Source: Ktedonobacteria bacterium brp13 | Lineage (GTDB): Bacteria > Chloroflexota > Ktedonobacteria > Ktedonobacterales > Ktedonobacteraceae | DNA length: 64,000 bases | Direction: 5' to 3' | Assembly: GCA_015099395.1 (NCBI GenBank) | Contig: AP024096.1 | Span: 4,464,001-4,528,000, forward strand | In this document: piece after piece, positions 41,359 to 50,713 of the stretch | How positions within the stretch are numbered: position 1 is the stretch's first letter | Layout of the letters: the number at the start of each line of letters is the position of its first letter | Program-made: the position numbers and the translations under genes | Notes under the pieces: model-generated | Told to the model about the DNA's origin: nothing | Database searches by the model: none | The model's input: only the letters and a program-made list of their open reading frames with translations

Positions 41359-43104
41359 ATGATGAGCAGACATACTACTTTTGTTCTATACGTACGTCCA
41401 AAACTAAGATGGCAGTACGTATTGTCGTTCTTTATCTGTAACCTCTGTCTGCTCGCGCTACTATTGCCCGCGCAGCACACGCGGGCCCGGACTCTGAGTG
41501 CTCCAGGGATTATCTGGCCTGTGGGTCAGGTCTTGCCGCATTTCTGCTGTATGAGCGGACCACTGGATGAGATCAATGTGATCAATCTCAATGATGAGCA
41601 AAATATCCTGTTTACGAGCCTGGAGGGACTGGTCAATCGTACGCAACCTCGTATCTATGTGCAGCAGCGCTCAAGGGAAGATGCAACGCTCTGGCCACGC
41701 GAGATGCATCTGGTAGTAAATATTGTCGCTAATCCGTATGCGCTGATTACTAAATATAGTAGTGAGATAGCAGGGATTGTTATCTATGATCCTGCAGTAC
41801 CCGATACGATCAATCTCGCGACGACGATTGCGGGGGTTCGTGGAGCTCTGGTTGCGTCGCCAAACGAGGCTGCGATACTAGCAAGTGTACAGTATCACTT
41901 GCCCGTATTAGTTGATCTGCGTACGAACAGGTTTCCGTCGGCAGATGCGGTCTACCAGTACACACGCAACAACTTCTGGTCGCGGCCACAGGCCGAGCAT
42001 CGTCTACTGATTGGCCTGCCGCCTGGACCGTCTGGCTTACGCGATTATGCTATTGCGACCGGAGCAACGGTTGTCTGGCTCGACGCGGGCAGCACAACTG
42101 ATCCCTATCAGAAGCGACTGCTAGACTCCTTCTATTACAGTATGGCTCCTGGTAGTTCTTATGTCGGTTGGTATCCGAACGAGGTGGCCGGGGTGCAAGA
42201 GACATCCTTGTTTGGCATTACATCGTATGCGGCAGACCTGGCACAGAATCTGACGATCCTGGGGGCTGGCTCTCATCGTATCAACCATCCTTTGTATCGG
42301 CGAGCTACGCCAATCTTGCACAATAAGATCTATGTCGCGCTGTTTATGAGTGATGGCGACAACATCCAGGTTGATCAGCATCTGCTAGCGACAAAATGGG
42401 CTGATCCGTACCGTGGTCGCGTCCCCATTGGCTGGACTATCGATCCTGTATTAGTAGACATGGCCCCGGCGATCCTCAACTATTATTGGCGGACGGCTAC
42501 ACCAAATGACGAACTGGTCGCTGGTCCCTCAGGACTCGGCTATGTACTGACGGATCAACTCCCTCGCACAGCGCTTAACATCTATACAGCACAGAGTGCG
42601 TCCTATATGAGTCAGGCAGGCGTAGATATCGCTACGGTTTGGAATACAGCCAATGGTATACCGCAGCGTGTTGGAGACTCGTATGCCCAGAATGGACGTC
42701 ACCATGTGCTGGGAATAACCACTCAGAACCGTCTAAATGTCGATCAAACAGGTCCTCACATCTTCGATCACTCGCTGTATTCGCTACCGATGAGCGCACC
42801 ATATGCCTTCAACCAGAACGACCTGGCATTAGCGATCATAAGGGCAGCCAATGGATACAATAGCAGGTCAGGGCCACGCTTCCTGGCTCTCCAGGCGAAC
42901 CTCAATAGTCCCTATATCAGCCCAACAACACTCTATAACGTCCAGCAACTCTTCAAACAGAATCAGGATATCGTCTTTGTAGGACCAGAAGAGCTCTTCC
43001 GCCTCCTTGCAGAGAACCATCTAAAGACCAGTGCCACCAATCTACACGCCATGGGCAGCCATAGACTACACAGGTCAGACAGATTCGCCTCGAAAAAAGC
43101 TTGA
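41359..43104 (+). CDS. Secreted GxGYxYP-family putative glycoside hydrolase
   Basis: This 581-residue protein has an N-terminal signal peptide (hydrophobic segment about 19-37, likely cleaved after the Ala/Arg-rich stretch). The body matches the GxGYxYP domain pair. The N-terminal half carries LNDEQNILFTSLEGLVNRTQPRIY. The C-terminal half carries FMSDGDNIQ and the name-giving motif, here SGLGYVLTD (Val-Leu where the family has x-Tyr-Pro), then the VWNTANG region. The family is predicted to be an extracellular carbohydrate-active enzyme; its reaction is not established. AAAGGTGGG precedes the ATG at 41359 (a second ATG is at 41362). Confidence 0.85.
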   Translation: MMSRHTTFVLYVRPKLRWQYVLSFFICNLCLLALLLPAQHTRARTLSAPGIIWPVGQVLPHFCCMSGPLDEINVINLNDEQNILFTSLEGLVNRTQPRIYVQQRSREDATLWPREMHLVVNIVANPYALITKYSSEIAGIVIYDPAVPDTINLATTIAGVRGALVASPNEAAILASVQYHLPVLVDLRTNRFPSADAVYQYTRNNFWSRPQAEHRLLIGLPPGPSGLRDYAIATGATVVWLDAGSTTDPYQKRLLDSFYYSMAPGSSYVGWYPNEVAGVQETSLFGITSYAADLAQNLTILGAGSHRINHPLYRRATPILHNKIYVALFMSDGDNIQVDQHLLATKWADPYRGRVPIGWTIDPVLVDMAPAILNYYWRTATPNDELVAGPSGLGYVLTDQLPRTALNIYTAQSASYMSQAGVDIATVWNTANGIPQRVGDSYAQNGRHHVLGITTQNRLNVDQTGPHIFDHSLYSLPMSAPYAFNQNDLALAIIRAANGYNSRSGPRFLALQANLNSPYISPTTLYNVQQLFKQNQDIVFVGPEELFRLLAENHLKTSATNLHAMGSHRLHRSDRFASKKA

Positions 43105-43129
43105 TTTCTGGCTTCCGATTGGGTACACT
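43101..43129 (+). promoter_or_regulatory. Promoter overlapping the end of the GxGYxYP gene
   Basis: TTGATT (43101-43106) and TACACT (43124-43129) are 17 bases apart. A start near 43135 leads into the small frame at 43159 and possibly on to hflX. Confidence 0.5.
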
Positions 43130-43158
43130 ATATAGGTGTAGTTTTTACTTCAGGAGAA

Positions 43159-43290
43159 ATGACGAATGATAAATATATCCTTCATGTAACTTATGGATCA
43201 GCCGTTTCACATCTGTTGCGATCCCAGTCTGCCGTTGTTGTTTTGGTATGGCACGGTGCAGGAGCTAGTATGTGTTGCGGTGCCTGGTAA
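43159..43290 (+). CDS. Possible small protein (43 aa) upstream of hflX
   Basis: An ATG at 43159 directly behind CAGGAGAA opens 43 codons ending TAA, with a hydrophobic middle (SQSAVVVLVWHGAGASMCC). Support comes only from the ribosome site and the promoter at 43101-43129. I know no relative. The remaining 280 bases to hflX contain two copies of CTTACGACACC (near 43484 and 43506), a possible regulator site, and nothing else. Confidence 0.3.
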   Translation: MTNDKYILHVTYGSAVSHLLRSQSAVVVLVWHGAGASMCCGAW

Positions 43291-43574
43291 TGAAGGTATG
43301 TTGTCATCGTTCTGCTTACAATCTCACATCGCAAGCCTTTCCCCATCTATGCGAGCAGCAACATTCAAACAACAGCTCTAAACCTGCTAACTACTGTGGC
43401 ATCACGCGCTCTACTACATTACGAGCATCATATGATCTCCCGCAAAACAATCATGAGTGTAATAGCTCGCAGTCATACGGCACCTTACGACACCATACAA
43501 CATCTTACGACACCTACAATTGACTTACACATACGAACGACAAAGAGCCGTGAATATAGATAAAGGAGTTCGCT

Positions 43575-45056
43575 TTGCCCGAACAAACAGGTCCATCAAC
43601 ACAAAAGAAAACAGTAGAGACACAAGAACAGAGGCCCATGCGTGGCCTCCTTGCTGAAGCGCCTATGCGCGCTGTGCTGGTTAGCATCGATGCAAGTGAG
43701 ACCGATTGGCCGATAGAAGAATCCCTTGATGAGTTAGAGCAGCTGGCTACTACCGCTGGTGTGATCGTCGCGGACCGCCTTGTCCAGCGTATGGAGCATG
43801 CACATACTGCGACGCTGTTAGGTAGCGGTAAGGTTAAGGAGCTAAAGAACCTGCTGGAGTTTCATGATTGCGATGCTGTCATCTTCGATCTTGAGCTCAA
43901 GCCATCACAACACCGCAATCTGGAACGCGAGCTAGAGGTACAGGTCCTCGACCGTACAGCTCTGATCCTGATCATCTTCGGTCAGCGCGCACAGACCCGT
44001 GAAGGTCGTTTACAGGTCGAGCTGGCACAGGTTGAGTACGACCTGCCACGTCTGACCCGTCAATGGTCCCACTTATCACGTCAGAGCGGTGGTGGTACCA
44101 ATCAGCGTGGTGAAGGAGAGAAACAGATCGAGGTTGACCGCCGTATGCTACGTCGCCAGAAAGATCAGCTTTCGGCGGATCTGGAGATGGTACGCAGTCA
44201 GCGTCAGCTCCATCGTGAGCGGCGCAAATACACAGGATCGCCGGTCGTGGCCCTGGTTGGTTATACCAACGCAGGCAAGTCGACGCTCTTGAACCGCCTG
44301 GCAGGCTCCTCGACCCTAGCTGAAGATAAGCTCTTCGCTACGCTAGACCCCACGACCAAACGCGTCCGTTTAAATGGCGGGCAGGAGATCTTGCTCAGTG
44401 ACACCGTCGGTTTTGTGCAGCGTCTCCCAACAACACTGGTAGCCGCCTTCCGCGCTACGCTGGAAGAGGTTGGCGAAGCCGATATGCTGCTGCACGTCGT
44501 AGATGCATCGCATCCTCACTATCAGCACCAGATCGACGCCGTCGAGCAGGTACTGGAAGAGATCGGTGCCGGTGGCCTGCCAATGGTCGTCGCACTCAAC
44601 AAAGCCGACCAGCTCCCGCCAGATGCAAAAATTCAGCTCGCTGGCATCGCTGCGACAGTAGCAACCATCGAAGTCTCAGCCTTAGCAGGCACAGGTATCG
44701 AAGGCTTGCTACACTGTATCAGCGAAGAGCTGGTCAAGCAATTCGTAGCTATCGACGTCATCATCCCTTATGACCGTGGGGACCTCGTCGCGCAGTTCCA
44801 CCAGTTTGGCATGATCGAGTCCGAAGAATACGAAGATGCTGGCACACACCTGCATGGCTACTTACCCGATAACCATAGCGGACCCTTCTTCGCCTTCCAG
44901 CAAGGAAGCCGTCTGCGCAAACCGAAAGTACACAAAGGGAAGGTCTTGCTATACACATCAACCCCCAATGGTGTCATCCCCTATGAGCCCAAGGCTAACA
45001 AGGTCGATGAAGAAGTTGATGAGGCAGAAGAGACACCCTCATTAATCAAAGGCTAA
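43575..45056 (+). CDS. hflX: HflX ribosome-associated GTPase
   Basis: This 493-residue protein has the HflX N-terminal domain, with the family run LLEFHDCDAVIFDLELKPSQ and DRTALILIIFGQRAQTREG. It contains the glycine-rich QSGGGTNQRGEGEKQIE loop. The TrmE-like G domain follows, with P-loop GYTNAGKSTLLNRL, G2 FATLDPTT, G3 DTVGFVQ, G4 NKAD and G5 SALAG. HflX splits stalled 70S ribosomes under heat or antibiotic stress. Translation starts at a TTG (43575) six bases after AAAGGAG. The C-terminal part includes a sequence like IPYDRGDLVAQFHQFG and a Glu-rich tail. A strong terminator follows. Confidence 0.95.
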   Translation: MPEQTGPSTQKKTVETQEQRPMRGLLAEAPMRAVLVSIDASETDWPIEESLDELEQLATTAGVIVADRLVQRMEHAHTATLLGSGKVKELKNLLEFHDCDAVIFDLELKPSQHRNLERELEVQVLDRTALILIIFGQRAQTREGRLQVELAQVEYDLPRLTRQWSHLSRQSGGGTNQRGEGEKQIEVDRRMLRRQKDQLSADLEMVRSQRQLHRERRKYTGSPVVALVGYTNAGKSTLLNRLAGSSTLAEDKLFATLDPTTKRVRLNGGQEILLSDTVGFVQRLPTTLVAAFRATLEEVGEADMLLHVVDASHPHYQHQIDAVEQVLEEIGAGGLPMVVALNKADQLPPDAKIQLAGIAATVATIEVSALAGTGIEGLLHCISEELVKQFVAIDVIIPYDRGDLVAQFHQFGMIESEEYEDAGTHLHGYLPDNHSGPFFAFQQGSRLRKPKVHKGKVLLYTSTPNGVIPYEPKANKVDEEVDEAEETPSLIKG

Positions 45057-45078
45057 CGCCCAAACAACCATCATACAA

Positions 45079-45117
45079 GAGGATGCTCATCCTATGTGAT
45101 TGAGCATCCTCTTTTTT
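45079..45117 (+). terminator. Rho-independent terminator of hflX
   Basis: A perfect 11-bp stem GAGGATGCTCA (45079-45089) with 45101-45111 is followed by TTTTTTA. Confidence 0.92.
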
Positions 45118-45143
45118 ATTTCTTTTCGCCTGCAAGAAACAAA

Positions 45144-45651
45144 ATGCAAACAGTATTCGGGAAGCCAGGGACAGTACCAGTAACATTCTCTACACAAAAA
45201 AATGGCCTGGAGCTATCAGCAGCAATTACGCCTGGCCCCTACTTTCTTAGTGAGATGCTAGGCATTGACCTCACAGTGACGAACCAGTCACAACCAGTCT
45301 ATCGATGTATTTAATGGAGATTGGCCGGTAACCCACATTCAAGTAAGTTCGACGATACCGGATGATCGTCAAATCTCATTGCAGCAAGATGGTGGCAGTG
45401 TCAATGTCACCGGGTCACAGGATGCGCAATCAGACATGGTCTATGCATATAATCTTAGCTGCGATATAGCCACAAATGGTGCAACAGGTACTGCAAATAC
45501 TGGCAGCTATGCGTGGTTGAAGGTAGCAAAGCCAGCGGCTCCTGTCAGTGCCCCGCAAGACGACTACTGTGCTGGCAAGAAGATCGTATGGACCTATGCA
45601 TTTGCGGCTCCCGGCTATGCATTGACAACAGGAACGTTCCGCTCCAGGTAG
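45144..45651 (+). pseudogene. Frameshifted gene of unknown function
   Basis: Two frames follow each other. The first (from the ATG at 45144) ends at VTNQSQPVYRCI-stop near 45314. The second, shifted by one base, can be read from about 45292 (NQSIDVFNGDWPVTHIQVSS) to the stop at 45651 (ending TTGTFRSR). Joined near 45292-45297 they give one coherent protein of about 170 residues rich in Thr, Ser and Gly, as in Chloroflexota extracellular proteins. No signal peptide is visible at the first ATG, so the 5' end may also be lost to the hflX terminator region. One single-base indel explains the break. A sequencing error is the other explanation. Confidence 0.6.
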
Positions 45652-45672
45652 TACAACGCACAATAGAACATT

Positions 45673-46512
45673 TTATACACCTTTTAGTAGCTTTTGGCGA
45701 CGTTGACGATCGATCTCATACAGCAGAATTGAGGTTGCGCTGGCAACGTTGAGTGAGGAGGCGGAACCGGCGATCGGGATGTTGACTACGACATCACAGA
45801 GGTCACGGTAGGCAGCGCTCATGCCCCAGGTCTCGTTGCCAACGATGAGCAGGGTCGGTTGGGTGAAGTCTTGCTCGCTTGGTTCGCAATCACCGTGCTC
45901 ATCGCTACCAACGATAGTGATACTGCCTACGCGCTGTCGCACCTCGTCAAGCCATGGCAATAACTCTTTCGGTGAAGGGAGACGTACAGTCGGCAATGCA
46001 AAAAATGAACCAGTCGTAGCGCTGATCGTTTCAGGATCGTAGAGGTCGACGCTATGACCGCTAATAATAAGTCCATCGACGTTCAAGGCATCGCAGGAGC
46101 GGATGATCGTACCAAGGTTGCCGGGGCTCGCCGGACGATCAAAGGCAACGACCAGCGGATTCGGCTTGCGCGGTATGCGCGCCAGAGTATCAGCAGGCAT
46201 AGTGACCAGGGCCAGCAATTCGGATGGCTCGTTCTTATTGCTCAGTTCAGCATAGAGGTTGGCAGGCAGTTCATAGTGCGTCTCGACGGCAGCCGTACGC
46301 AGAATAGTAGTGGCCCAGTCTGACAGTTTACGATCCCGCTCATACAACAGAGCACGCAACTGCCAATTGTATTGTAACGCCTGATTGAGCGGACGCACCC
46401 CCTCAATAAAGAACTCACCGGCACGCTGCCGCTTCTCACGATTGCGGCGCAAGGTCTCAATATACTGATAATCGTTATTTTTTGAATATATTTTGATAAC
46501 ACGTGGCTTCAT
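45673..46512 (-). CDS. SpoU/TrmH-family RNA 2'-O-methyltransferase
   Basis: This 279-residue protein contains the three SPOUT motifs. They are AFDRPASPGNLGTIIRSCDA, the motif 2 stretch LLIVGNETWGMS, and motif 3 VNIPIAGSASSLNVASATSI, which form the knotted SAM-binding site. The N-terminal part has the substrate-binding domain found in rRNA Gm methyltransferases of the RlmB type. The ATG at 46512 is preferred over a TTG at 46527; both have only weak ribosome sites. A 13-bp hairpin (46536-46568) lies just upstream of the start. Confidence 0.9.
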   Translation of the reverse strand: MKPRVIKIYSKNNDYQYIETLRRNREKRQRAGEFFIEGVRPLNQALQYNWQLRALLYERDRKLSDWATTILRTAAVETHYELPANLYAELSNKNEPSELLALVTMPADTLARIPRKPNPLVVAFDRPASPGNLGTIIRSCDALNVDGLIISGHSVDLYDPETISATTGSFFALPTVRLPSPKELLPWLDEVRQRVGSITIVGSDEHGDCEPSEQDFTQPTLLIVGNETWGMSAAYRDLCDVVVNIPIAGSASSLNVASATSILLYEIDRQRRQKLLKGV

Positions 46513-46535
46513 ATATTGCACTCTCAAGAATGATG

Positions 46536-46568
46536 ATACCGTACATATGCTTGCTATATGTACGGTAT
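46536..46568. other. Perfect hairpin just upstream of the SpoU-family gene
   Basis: A 13-bp perfect inverted repeat (46536-46548 with 46556-46568) with a 7-base loop. It lies 24 bases before the start codon in the 5' untranslated region, or at the end of the upstream oxidoreductase transcript. No U-run follows on the minus strand, so a terminator role is doubtful. Confidence 0.7.
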
Positions 46569-46626
46569 TACAGTATCTTATTGCGACGTTTTGACATCTC
46601 GCGACGGCAAGACCAGGTAATAAGAG

Positions 46627-47652
46627 CTAGAGATCCTGGACGTCTACCGGGCGACCGAGCTTTGCAGACTCGATGGCGGCATACATCAGGGCCAGGGTCT
46701 TCAGGTTGTCGCGTCCATTCGTCTCCGGCTCAGTGTTACTCTGCACGGCTTGCACGAAAGCAGCAAGACTACCCTGACGATCGATCTGTGGCATAACAGG
46801 CAGTTTCACGCTCTGTGGTTTTTCTTCACCCAATAGATGCAGCGTGACAGCATCAGGAATCTCACCACGACCGGTCCAGGTGATCTCTCCAAGCTCACCC
46901 TCCATACGCCATTCGCCGGACCAATTCGTCCGCGGACCCGTACTAAACCAGCTTCCACGATAGCTTACCACAGTACCACCATCGAAAGTGATAGTCATAG
47001 TACCGGCAGCTGGCTCGACATACTTACTCCAGGGACTGTTCCAGGTCTGGCAATAGACCTGTACTGGCTCCTGCCGTAGCACCATACGCAGCAGATCAAA
47101 GTGATGGATCGACATATCGACCAGTAGTGGCTCCCAGATCGAGTAGTGGCGATGACTCTCAAAAGGGGCGACATTATCATAGCGACGAAAATCTAGCGCA
47201 ATCGTACCCAATTGTCCGATCGCTTGCTGCTCAATCAACTGAGCGGCAGCACGAGCGGCTGGCATATACCGATAATTTTGACTGATCATTAAGATGCGTT
47301 GTTGCGCAGCAGCTAGCTCCACCAGTTCCTTAGCTTCCTGCATCGAAGGAGCAAACGGCTTCTCCATCAGGACATGCTTGCCAGCCTCCAGTGCCGTCCT
47401 GGCACTGGGAACGTGTCCTGGCAGACTGGCTGTCACGAGAACAGCTGCGGCAGGAACCGCCTTGAGGGCTGCCTCCAATGAAGTAAAACAGCGCTCCTCA
47501 GGGAGGTCGAGACGCTGGCGAGCAGCCTCTAGCGCCAATGCATCGATTTCAACCCAGGCAGTTGTCTCAACGTCTTTATTTTGCGCGACAACATGCTCAG
47601 CCCAACTTGAACCCCAACCACCCAGACCAACGTGAATCAATTGTAAAGTCAT
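46627..47652 (-). CDS. Gfo/Idh/MocA-family NAD(P)-dependent oxidoreductase
   Basis: This 341-residue protein has an N-terminal Rossmann fold (IHVGLGGWGSSWAEHVV), the conserved EKPFAPSMQEAKEL stretch where Lys contacts cofactor and substrate, and a C-terminal alpha/beta domain with DMSIHHFDLLRMVL. Such enzymes oxidise sugars or inositols. The substrate is unknown and no sugar-pathway neighbour is present. The ATG at 47652 has GAGAGAG upstream; ten more upstream codons are unlikely to be used. Confidence 0.9.
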   Translation of the reverse strand: MTLQLIHVGLGGWGSSWAEHVVAQNKDVETTAWVEIDALALEAARQRLDLPEERCFTSLEAALKAVPAAAVLVTASLPGHVPSARTALEAGKHVLMEKPFAPSMQEAKELVELAAAQQRILMISQNYRYMPAARAAAQLIEQQAIGQLGTIALDFRRYDNVAPFESHRHYSIWEPLLVDMSIHHFDLLRMVLRQEPVQVYCQTWNSPWSKYVEPAAGTMTITFDGGTVVSYRGSWFSTGPRTNWSGEWRMEGELGEITWTGRGEIPDAVTLHLLGEEKPQSVKLPVMPQIDRQGSLAAFVQAVQSNTEPETNGRDNLKTLALMYAAIESAKLGRPVDVQDL

Positions 47653-47947
47653 AAAGATCTCTCTCACAAACTCATTGAGCATCTATCGCATATGTAGCAC
47701 GATAGGTATCTGCTCAATGCCAGACAATAATAATACTCAAACAAGATAATGTTGCAGTTTTCTATTATCGCACCTCAGCCAGGCAGAAGGATAGCAGCGC
47801 CTGATTTTTGGGCTCTACCGCTAGCTACGAAAGAAAGAATGTAGTACAGTAATAGAAGAAGCCGGTAGACTACCCATTAAAAAAAATCTATATGTGTAGT
47901 CCCTCCATATTATAGCGCTCTCCATTGTCTAAAACCTGCGAAAACGG

Positions 47948-47976
47948 TTGACAGGGTGTCATACTAAAGGTATATT
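47948..47976 (+). promoter_or_regulatory. Near-consensus promoter of the sulfite reductase operon
   Basis: TTGACA (47948-47953) and TATATT (47971-47976) are 17 bases apart, one of the best promoter pairs in the window. The start near 47983 leaves a leader of about 205 bases before the ATG at 48190. Confidence 0.75.
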
Positions 47977-47982
47977 TATAGT

Positions 47983-48012
47983 AACATTTATAATGTTGAT
48001 CCACTATGTCAA
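47983..48012 (+). promoter_or_regulatory. Candidate operator: overlapping inverted repeats at the start site
   Basis: AACATT-TAT-AATGTT (47983-47997) is a perfect 6-3-6 palindrome at the expected transcription start. It overlaps GTTGA...TCAAC arms (47995-48012). Such a position fits repression of the sulfite reductase operon. No regulator gene is adjacent, so the binding protein is unknown. Confidence 0.5.
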
Positions 48013-48189
48013 CATAAATCGCAGCACAAGAAGAGCAAGAGCGCCACTGCAACCAGCCATATCATTCAATCGTCTGAGCGTCGCAAGCAGGCTATTACAT
48101 AGATACAATGGCAATGACGGTTGCTTTTCACTAGTACAACCGTGTATGTAACGTCGCGCAGACTGTTACCTACACGCAAAGGAGATATC

Positions 48190-49956
48190 ATGAGCACACA
48201 GGAGCAGCACTTTCCCAGTGACGAAAAGAGTCTAGCACATCTTGAACCCGGCGAGGGTAGCAGCGTTGAGAAGATCAAGGTTGGTAGTGATTACCTGCAT
48301 GGGCAGATCGTTGAACAGCTCAGCCAGGATACCTCACACTTTAGCGACGACCAGGTGCAGCTCCTCAAGTTTCATGGAATGTATCAGCAAGAGGATCGTG
48401 ATCAGCGCCAGTCACGCAAAGTCGCCGGTCAGGAGAAAGCTTATCAACTGATGATCCGTTCGCGTATCCCAGGTGGTGCCCTCACAGCCGAGCAGTATCT
48501 GGCACACGATGAGCTGTCGGCCCTCTATGGTAGTGGTAGTATTCGTCTGACCACGCGTCAGAGCATCCAGCTACACGGCGTCCTGAAAGGGAACGTAAAA
48601 GCGACAATCCAGGGTATCAATGCGACCTTGCTCTCGACGCTGGCAGCTTGCGGTGATGTCAACCGTAACGTGATGGCTTGCCCGGCTCCGGCAGCCAACC
48701 GTACGCACGCACAGATCCAGGAGATCGCCCATAAGCTGGCGATGCATCTCGCCCCCAAAACAAAAGCCTATCACGAGATCTGGCTTGATGGCGAGAAGGT
48801 TCAGGATAGCGAGCAGGATGAGCAGAACGAGACAGTCGAGCCGATGTACGGTCAGACCTATCTACCGCGCAAGTTCAAAGTTGGCGTCGCCTATCCTGAA
48901 GACAACTGTATCGATGTATACACACAGGATATCGGCCTGATTGCACGCGTGGATGGCGAACAGCTCATTGGCTTTACCCTCGTCATCGGTGGTGGCATGG
49001 GTAGCACACACGGCAAGACCGAGACACACCCTCTGCTCGCCCAGCCCTTCGCCGATATCAGCGTCGAGCAGGCTTTACAGGTTGCCGAAACTATTATTAC
49101 TGTCCAGCGAGACTATGGAGATCGCACCAATCGTAAGCATGCACGTATGAAATACGTCGTTGAAGAGCGTGGCATCCCCTGGTTCCGTGCCCAGGTCGAG
49201 CAGCGTCTCGGCTATAGTCTGAACGATCCCAGCGAGATTCATTTCTCAGAGGCAGACGATCATCTGGGCTGGCATCAGCAGGCCGATGGACGCTGGTACC
49301 TGGGCCTCCATATCACCAACGGACGCATCAAAGATACCGAAGAACGCAAACTCAAGAGCGGCTTACGGGCAGTTATTGAGCAGTTTAGCCAGAACATCAA
49401 CGTCCGCCTAACCGCGCAACAGAACATTATCCTCACCGATATTGAGGAAGAGCAGCGCAAAGCGATTGAAGAACAGCTGCAGAGCTTTGGCATTGCAACC
49501 GCTCCAGAGTCAGCGGGTGCCTATCGTTTCGCCATGGCCTGTCCGGCGCTCCCAACCTGCGGGCTGGCCGTTGCCGAGGCCGAGCGTGTATTCCCAGATA
49601 TCGTCAAGCAGTTTGAGGCAGATCTCAAAGACCTGGGGCTGGAACACGAGCAGATTAGCTTCCGCATGACTGGCTGTCCTAATGGATGCGCGCGTCCTTA
49701 CATGGGTGATATTGGTTTTGTCGGCCGCTCCAAGGATCTCTATAACGTCCACCTGGGTGGTGACTTCAATAATACGCGCCTGAACACGCTCTACGCACAG
49801 TCGGTCAAGACACAAGATCTGGCTACGACGCTGCGCCCACTCTTCGTGCTCTGGCACAACGAACGCCAACCCAACGAAGGTTTCGGCAACTACTGCTACC
49901 GCGTCGGTCTTGAGCAGCTAAAAGAGAAGGCTGCAGCATATCTATCAGTGCGTTAA
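48190..49956 (+). CDS. Siroheme/4Fe-4S sulfite (or nitrite) reductase
   Basis: This 588-residue enzyme is made of two repeats of the ferrodoxin-like and siroheme-binding halves. The first has GSGSIRLTTRQSIQLHG and CGDVNRNVMACPAPAA. The second has the cluster ligands ACPALPTCGLA and TGCPNGCARPYMGDIG (CxxxxxC and CxxxC). The length and the RLTTRQ...H signature favour the hemoprotein subunit of assimilatory sulfite reductase (six-electron reduction of sulfite to sulfide); ferredoxin-nitrite reductase is a close alternative. AAAGGAGA precedes the ATG at 48190; the 23 codons upstream are in the leader. The next two genes make siroheme, its cofactor, so the three form a cofactor-plus-enzyme operon. 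Confidence 0.9.
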   Translation: MSTQEQHFPSDEKSLAHLEPGEGSSVEKIKVGSDYLHGQIVEQLSQDTSHFSDDQVQLLKFHGMYQQEDRDQRQSRKVAGQEKAYQLMIRSRIPGGALTAEQYLAHDELSALYGSGSIRLTTRQSIQLHGVLKGNVKATIQGINATLLSTLAACGDVNRNVMACPAPAANRTHAQIQEIAHKLAMHLAPKTKAYHEIWLDGEKVQDSEQDEQNETVEPMYGQTYLPRKFKVGVAYPEDNCIDVYTQDIGLIARVDGEQLIGFTLVIGGGMGSTHGKTETHPLLAQPFADISVEQALQVAETIITVQRDYGDRTNRKHARMKYVVEERGIPWFRAQVEQRLGYSLNDPSEIHFSEADDHLGWHQQADGRWYLGLHITNGRIKDTEERKLKSGLRAVIEQFSQNINVRLTAQQNIILTDIEEEQRKAIEEQLQSFGIATAPESAGAYRFAMACPALPTCGLAVAEAERVFPDIVKQFEADLKDLGLEHEQISFRMTGCPNGCARPYMGDIGFVGRSKDLYNVHLGGDFNNTRLNTLYAQSVKTQDLATTLRPLFVLWHNERQPNEGFGNYCYRVGLEQLKEKAAAYLSVR

Positions 49957-49987
49957 TAGTCATGGAGATGGGGGAGCGATTCCGAAG

Positions 49988-50713
49988 ATGCCAAACTATT
50001 ATCCGATTATGCTTGATCTGCGCGGTCGCTCTGCTCTGGTGATTGGCGGCAACGGGATCGCAGCTGAAAAAGCTGCCTCCCTGCACGCCGCCGGGGCAAA
50101 CGTCACCGTCATGAGTCCTGAGTTCAGCGAAGAACTACTGGATCTCGCACGCGAGCAGAAGATCACGTTGCGCTATAAAGCCTATGCCTATGGGGATCAG
50201 GATCTCAAAGGAGCTTTTGTGGTCGTCGCGACCGCAACCTATGAGCCGGAGTTGGCGGAGGCGATCTGGCGCGAAGGGCAGGAGAACGGGCAGCTCATCA
50301 ATATTGTAGATCTACCCGCACGCTGCAACTTTATCGTACCATCTATCTTGCGCCGTGGACAGCTCACCATTGCAGTCTCTACCGAAGGGGCCGCACCCGG
50401 CATCGCCAAGCGGATTCGCCACCAGCTAGAAGATCAGTTCCCATCCTCGTACGAGACCTATCTGCGTCTGGGAACCATCGCCCGCAAATATCTACGCGAA
50501 AACGGCATCTCCTATAACCAGCGCGACGACTTCTTTGGCGAGTTCTTCAACTCGGAGATCCTCGCCTCCTTAACCGACCACGACTTCGTTGAAGCACTGG
50601 CAAGTACTGTCCGCCTGCTCCGTCGGTATCATGTCGATATCTCCGTAACCACTATTATTCAGGATCTTGAAAAGGCAGAAGAAAAAAGTGCAAGTAACGT
50701 ATACAGTGGATAA
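49988..50713 (+). CDS. Precorrin-2 dehydrogenase / sirohydrochlorin ferrochelatase (CysG N-terminal type)
   Basis: This 241-residue protein begins YYPIMLDLRGRSALVIGGNGIAAEKAASL. That is the NAD-binding Rossmann opening of the Met8/CysG-N family, with GGNGIAAEK in place of the usual GGGxVAxRK. The later IVPSILRRGQLTIAVSTEGAAPG is the family's substrate loop with the conserved Ser-Thr-x-Gly-x-x-Pro. It oxidises precorrin-2 and inserts iron to give siroheme. It starts 31 bases after the sulfite reductase, with GGGGGAG before the ATG. The C-terminal 75 residues are extra compared with the smallest members. Confidence 0.9.
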   Translation: MPNYYPIMLDLRGRSALVIGGNGIAAEKAASLHAAGANVTVMSPEFSEELLDLAREQKITLRYKAYAYGDQDLKGAFVVVATATYEPELAEAIWREGQENGQLINIVDLPARCNFIVPSILRRGQLTIAVSTEGAAPGIAKRIRHQLEDQFPSSYETYLRLGTIARKYLRENGISYNQRDDFFGEFFNSEILASLTDHDFVEALASTVRLLRRYHVDISVTTIIQDLEKAEEKSASNVYSG

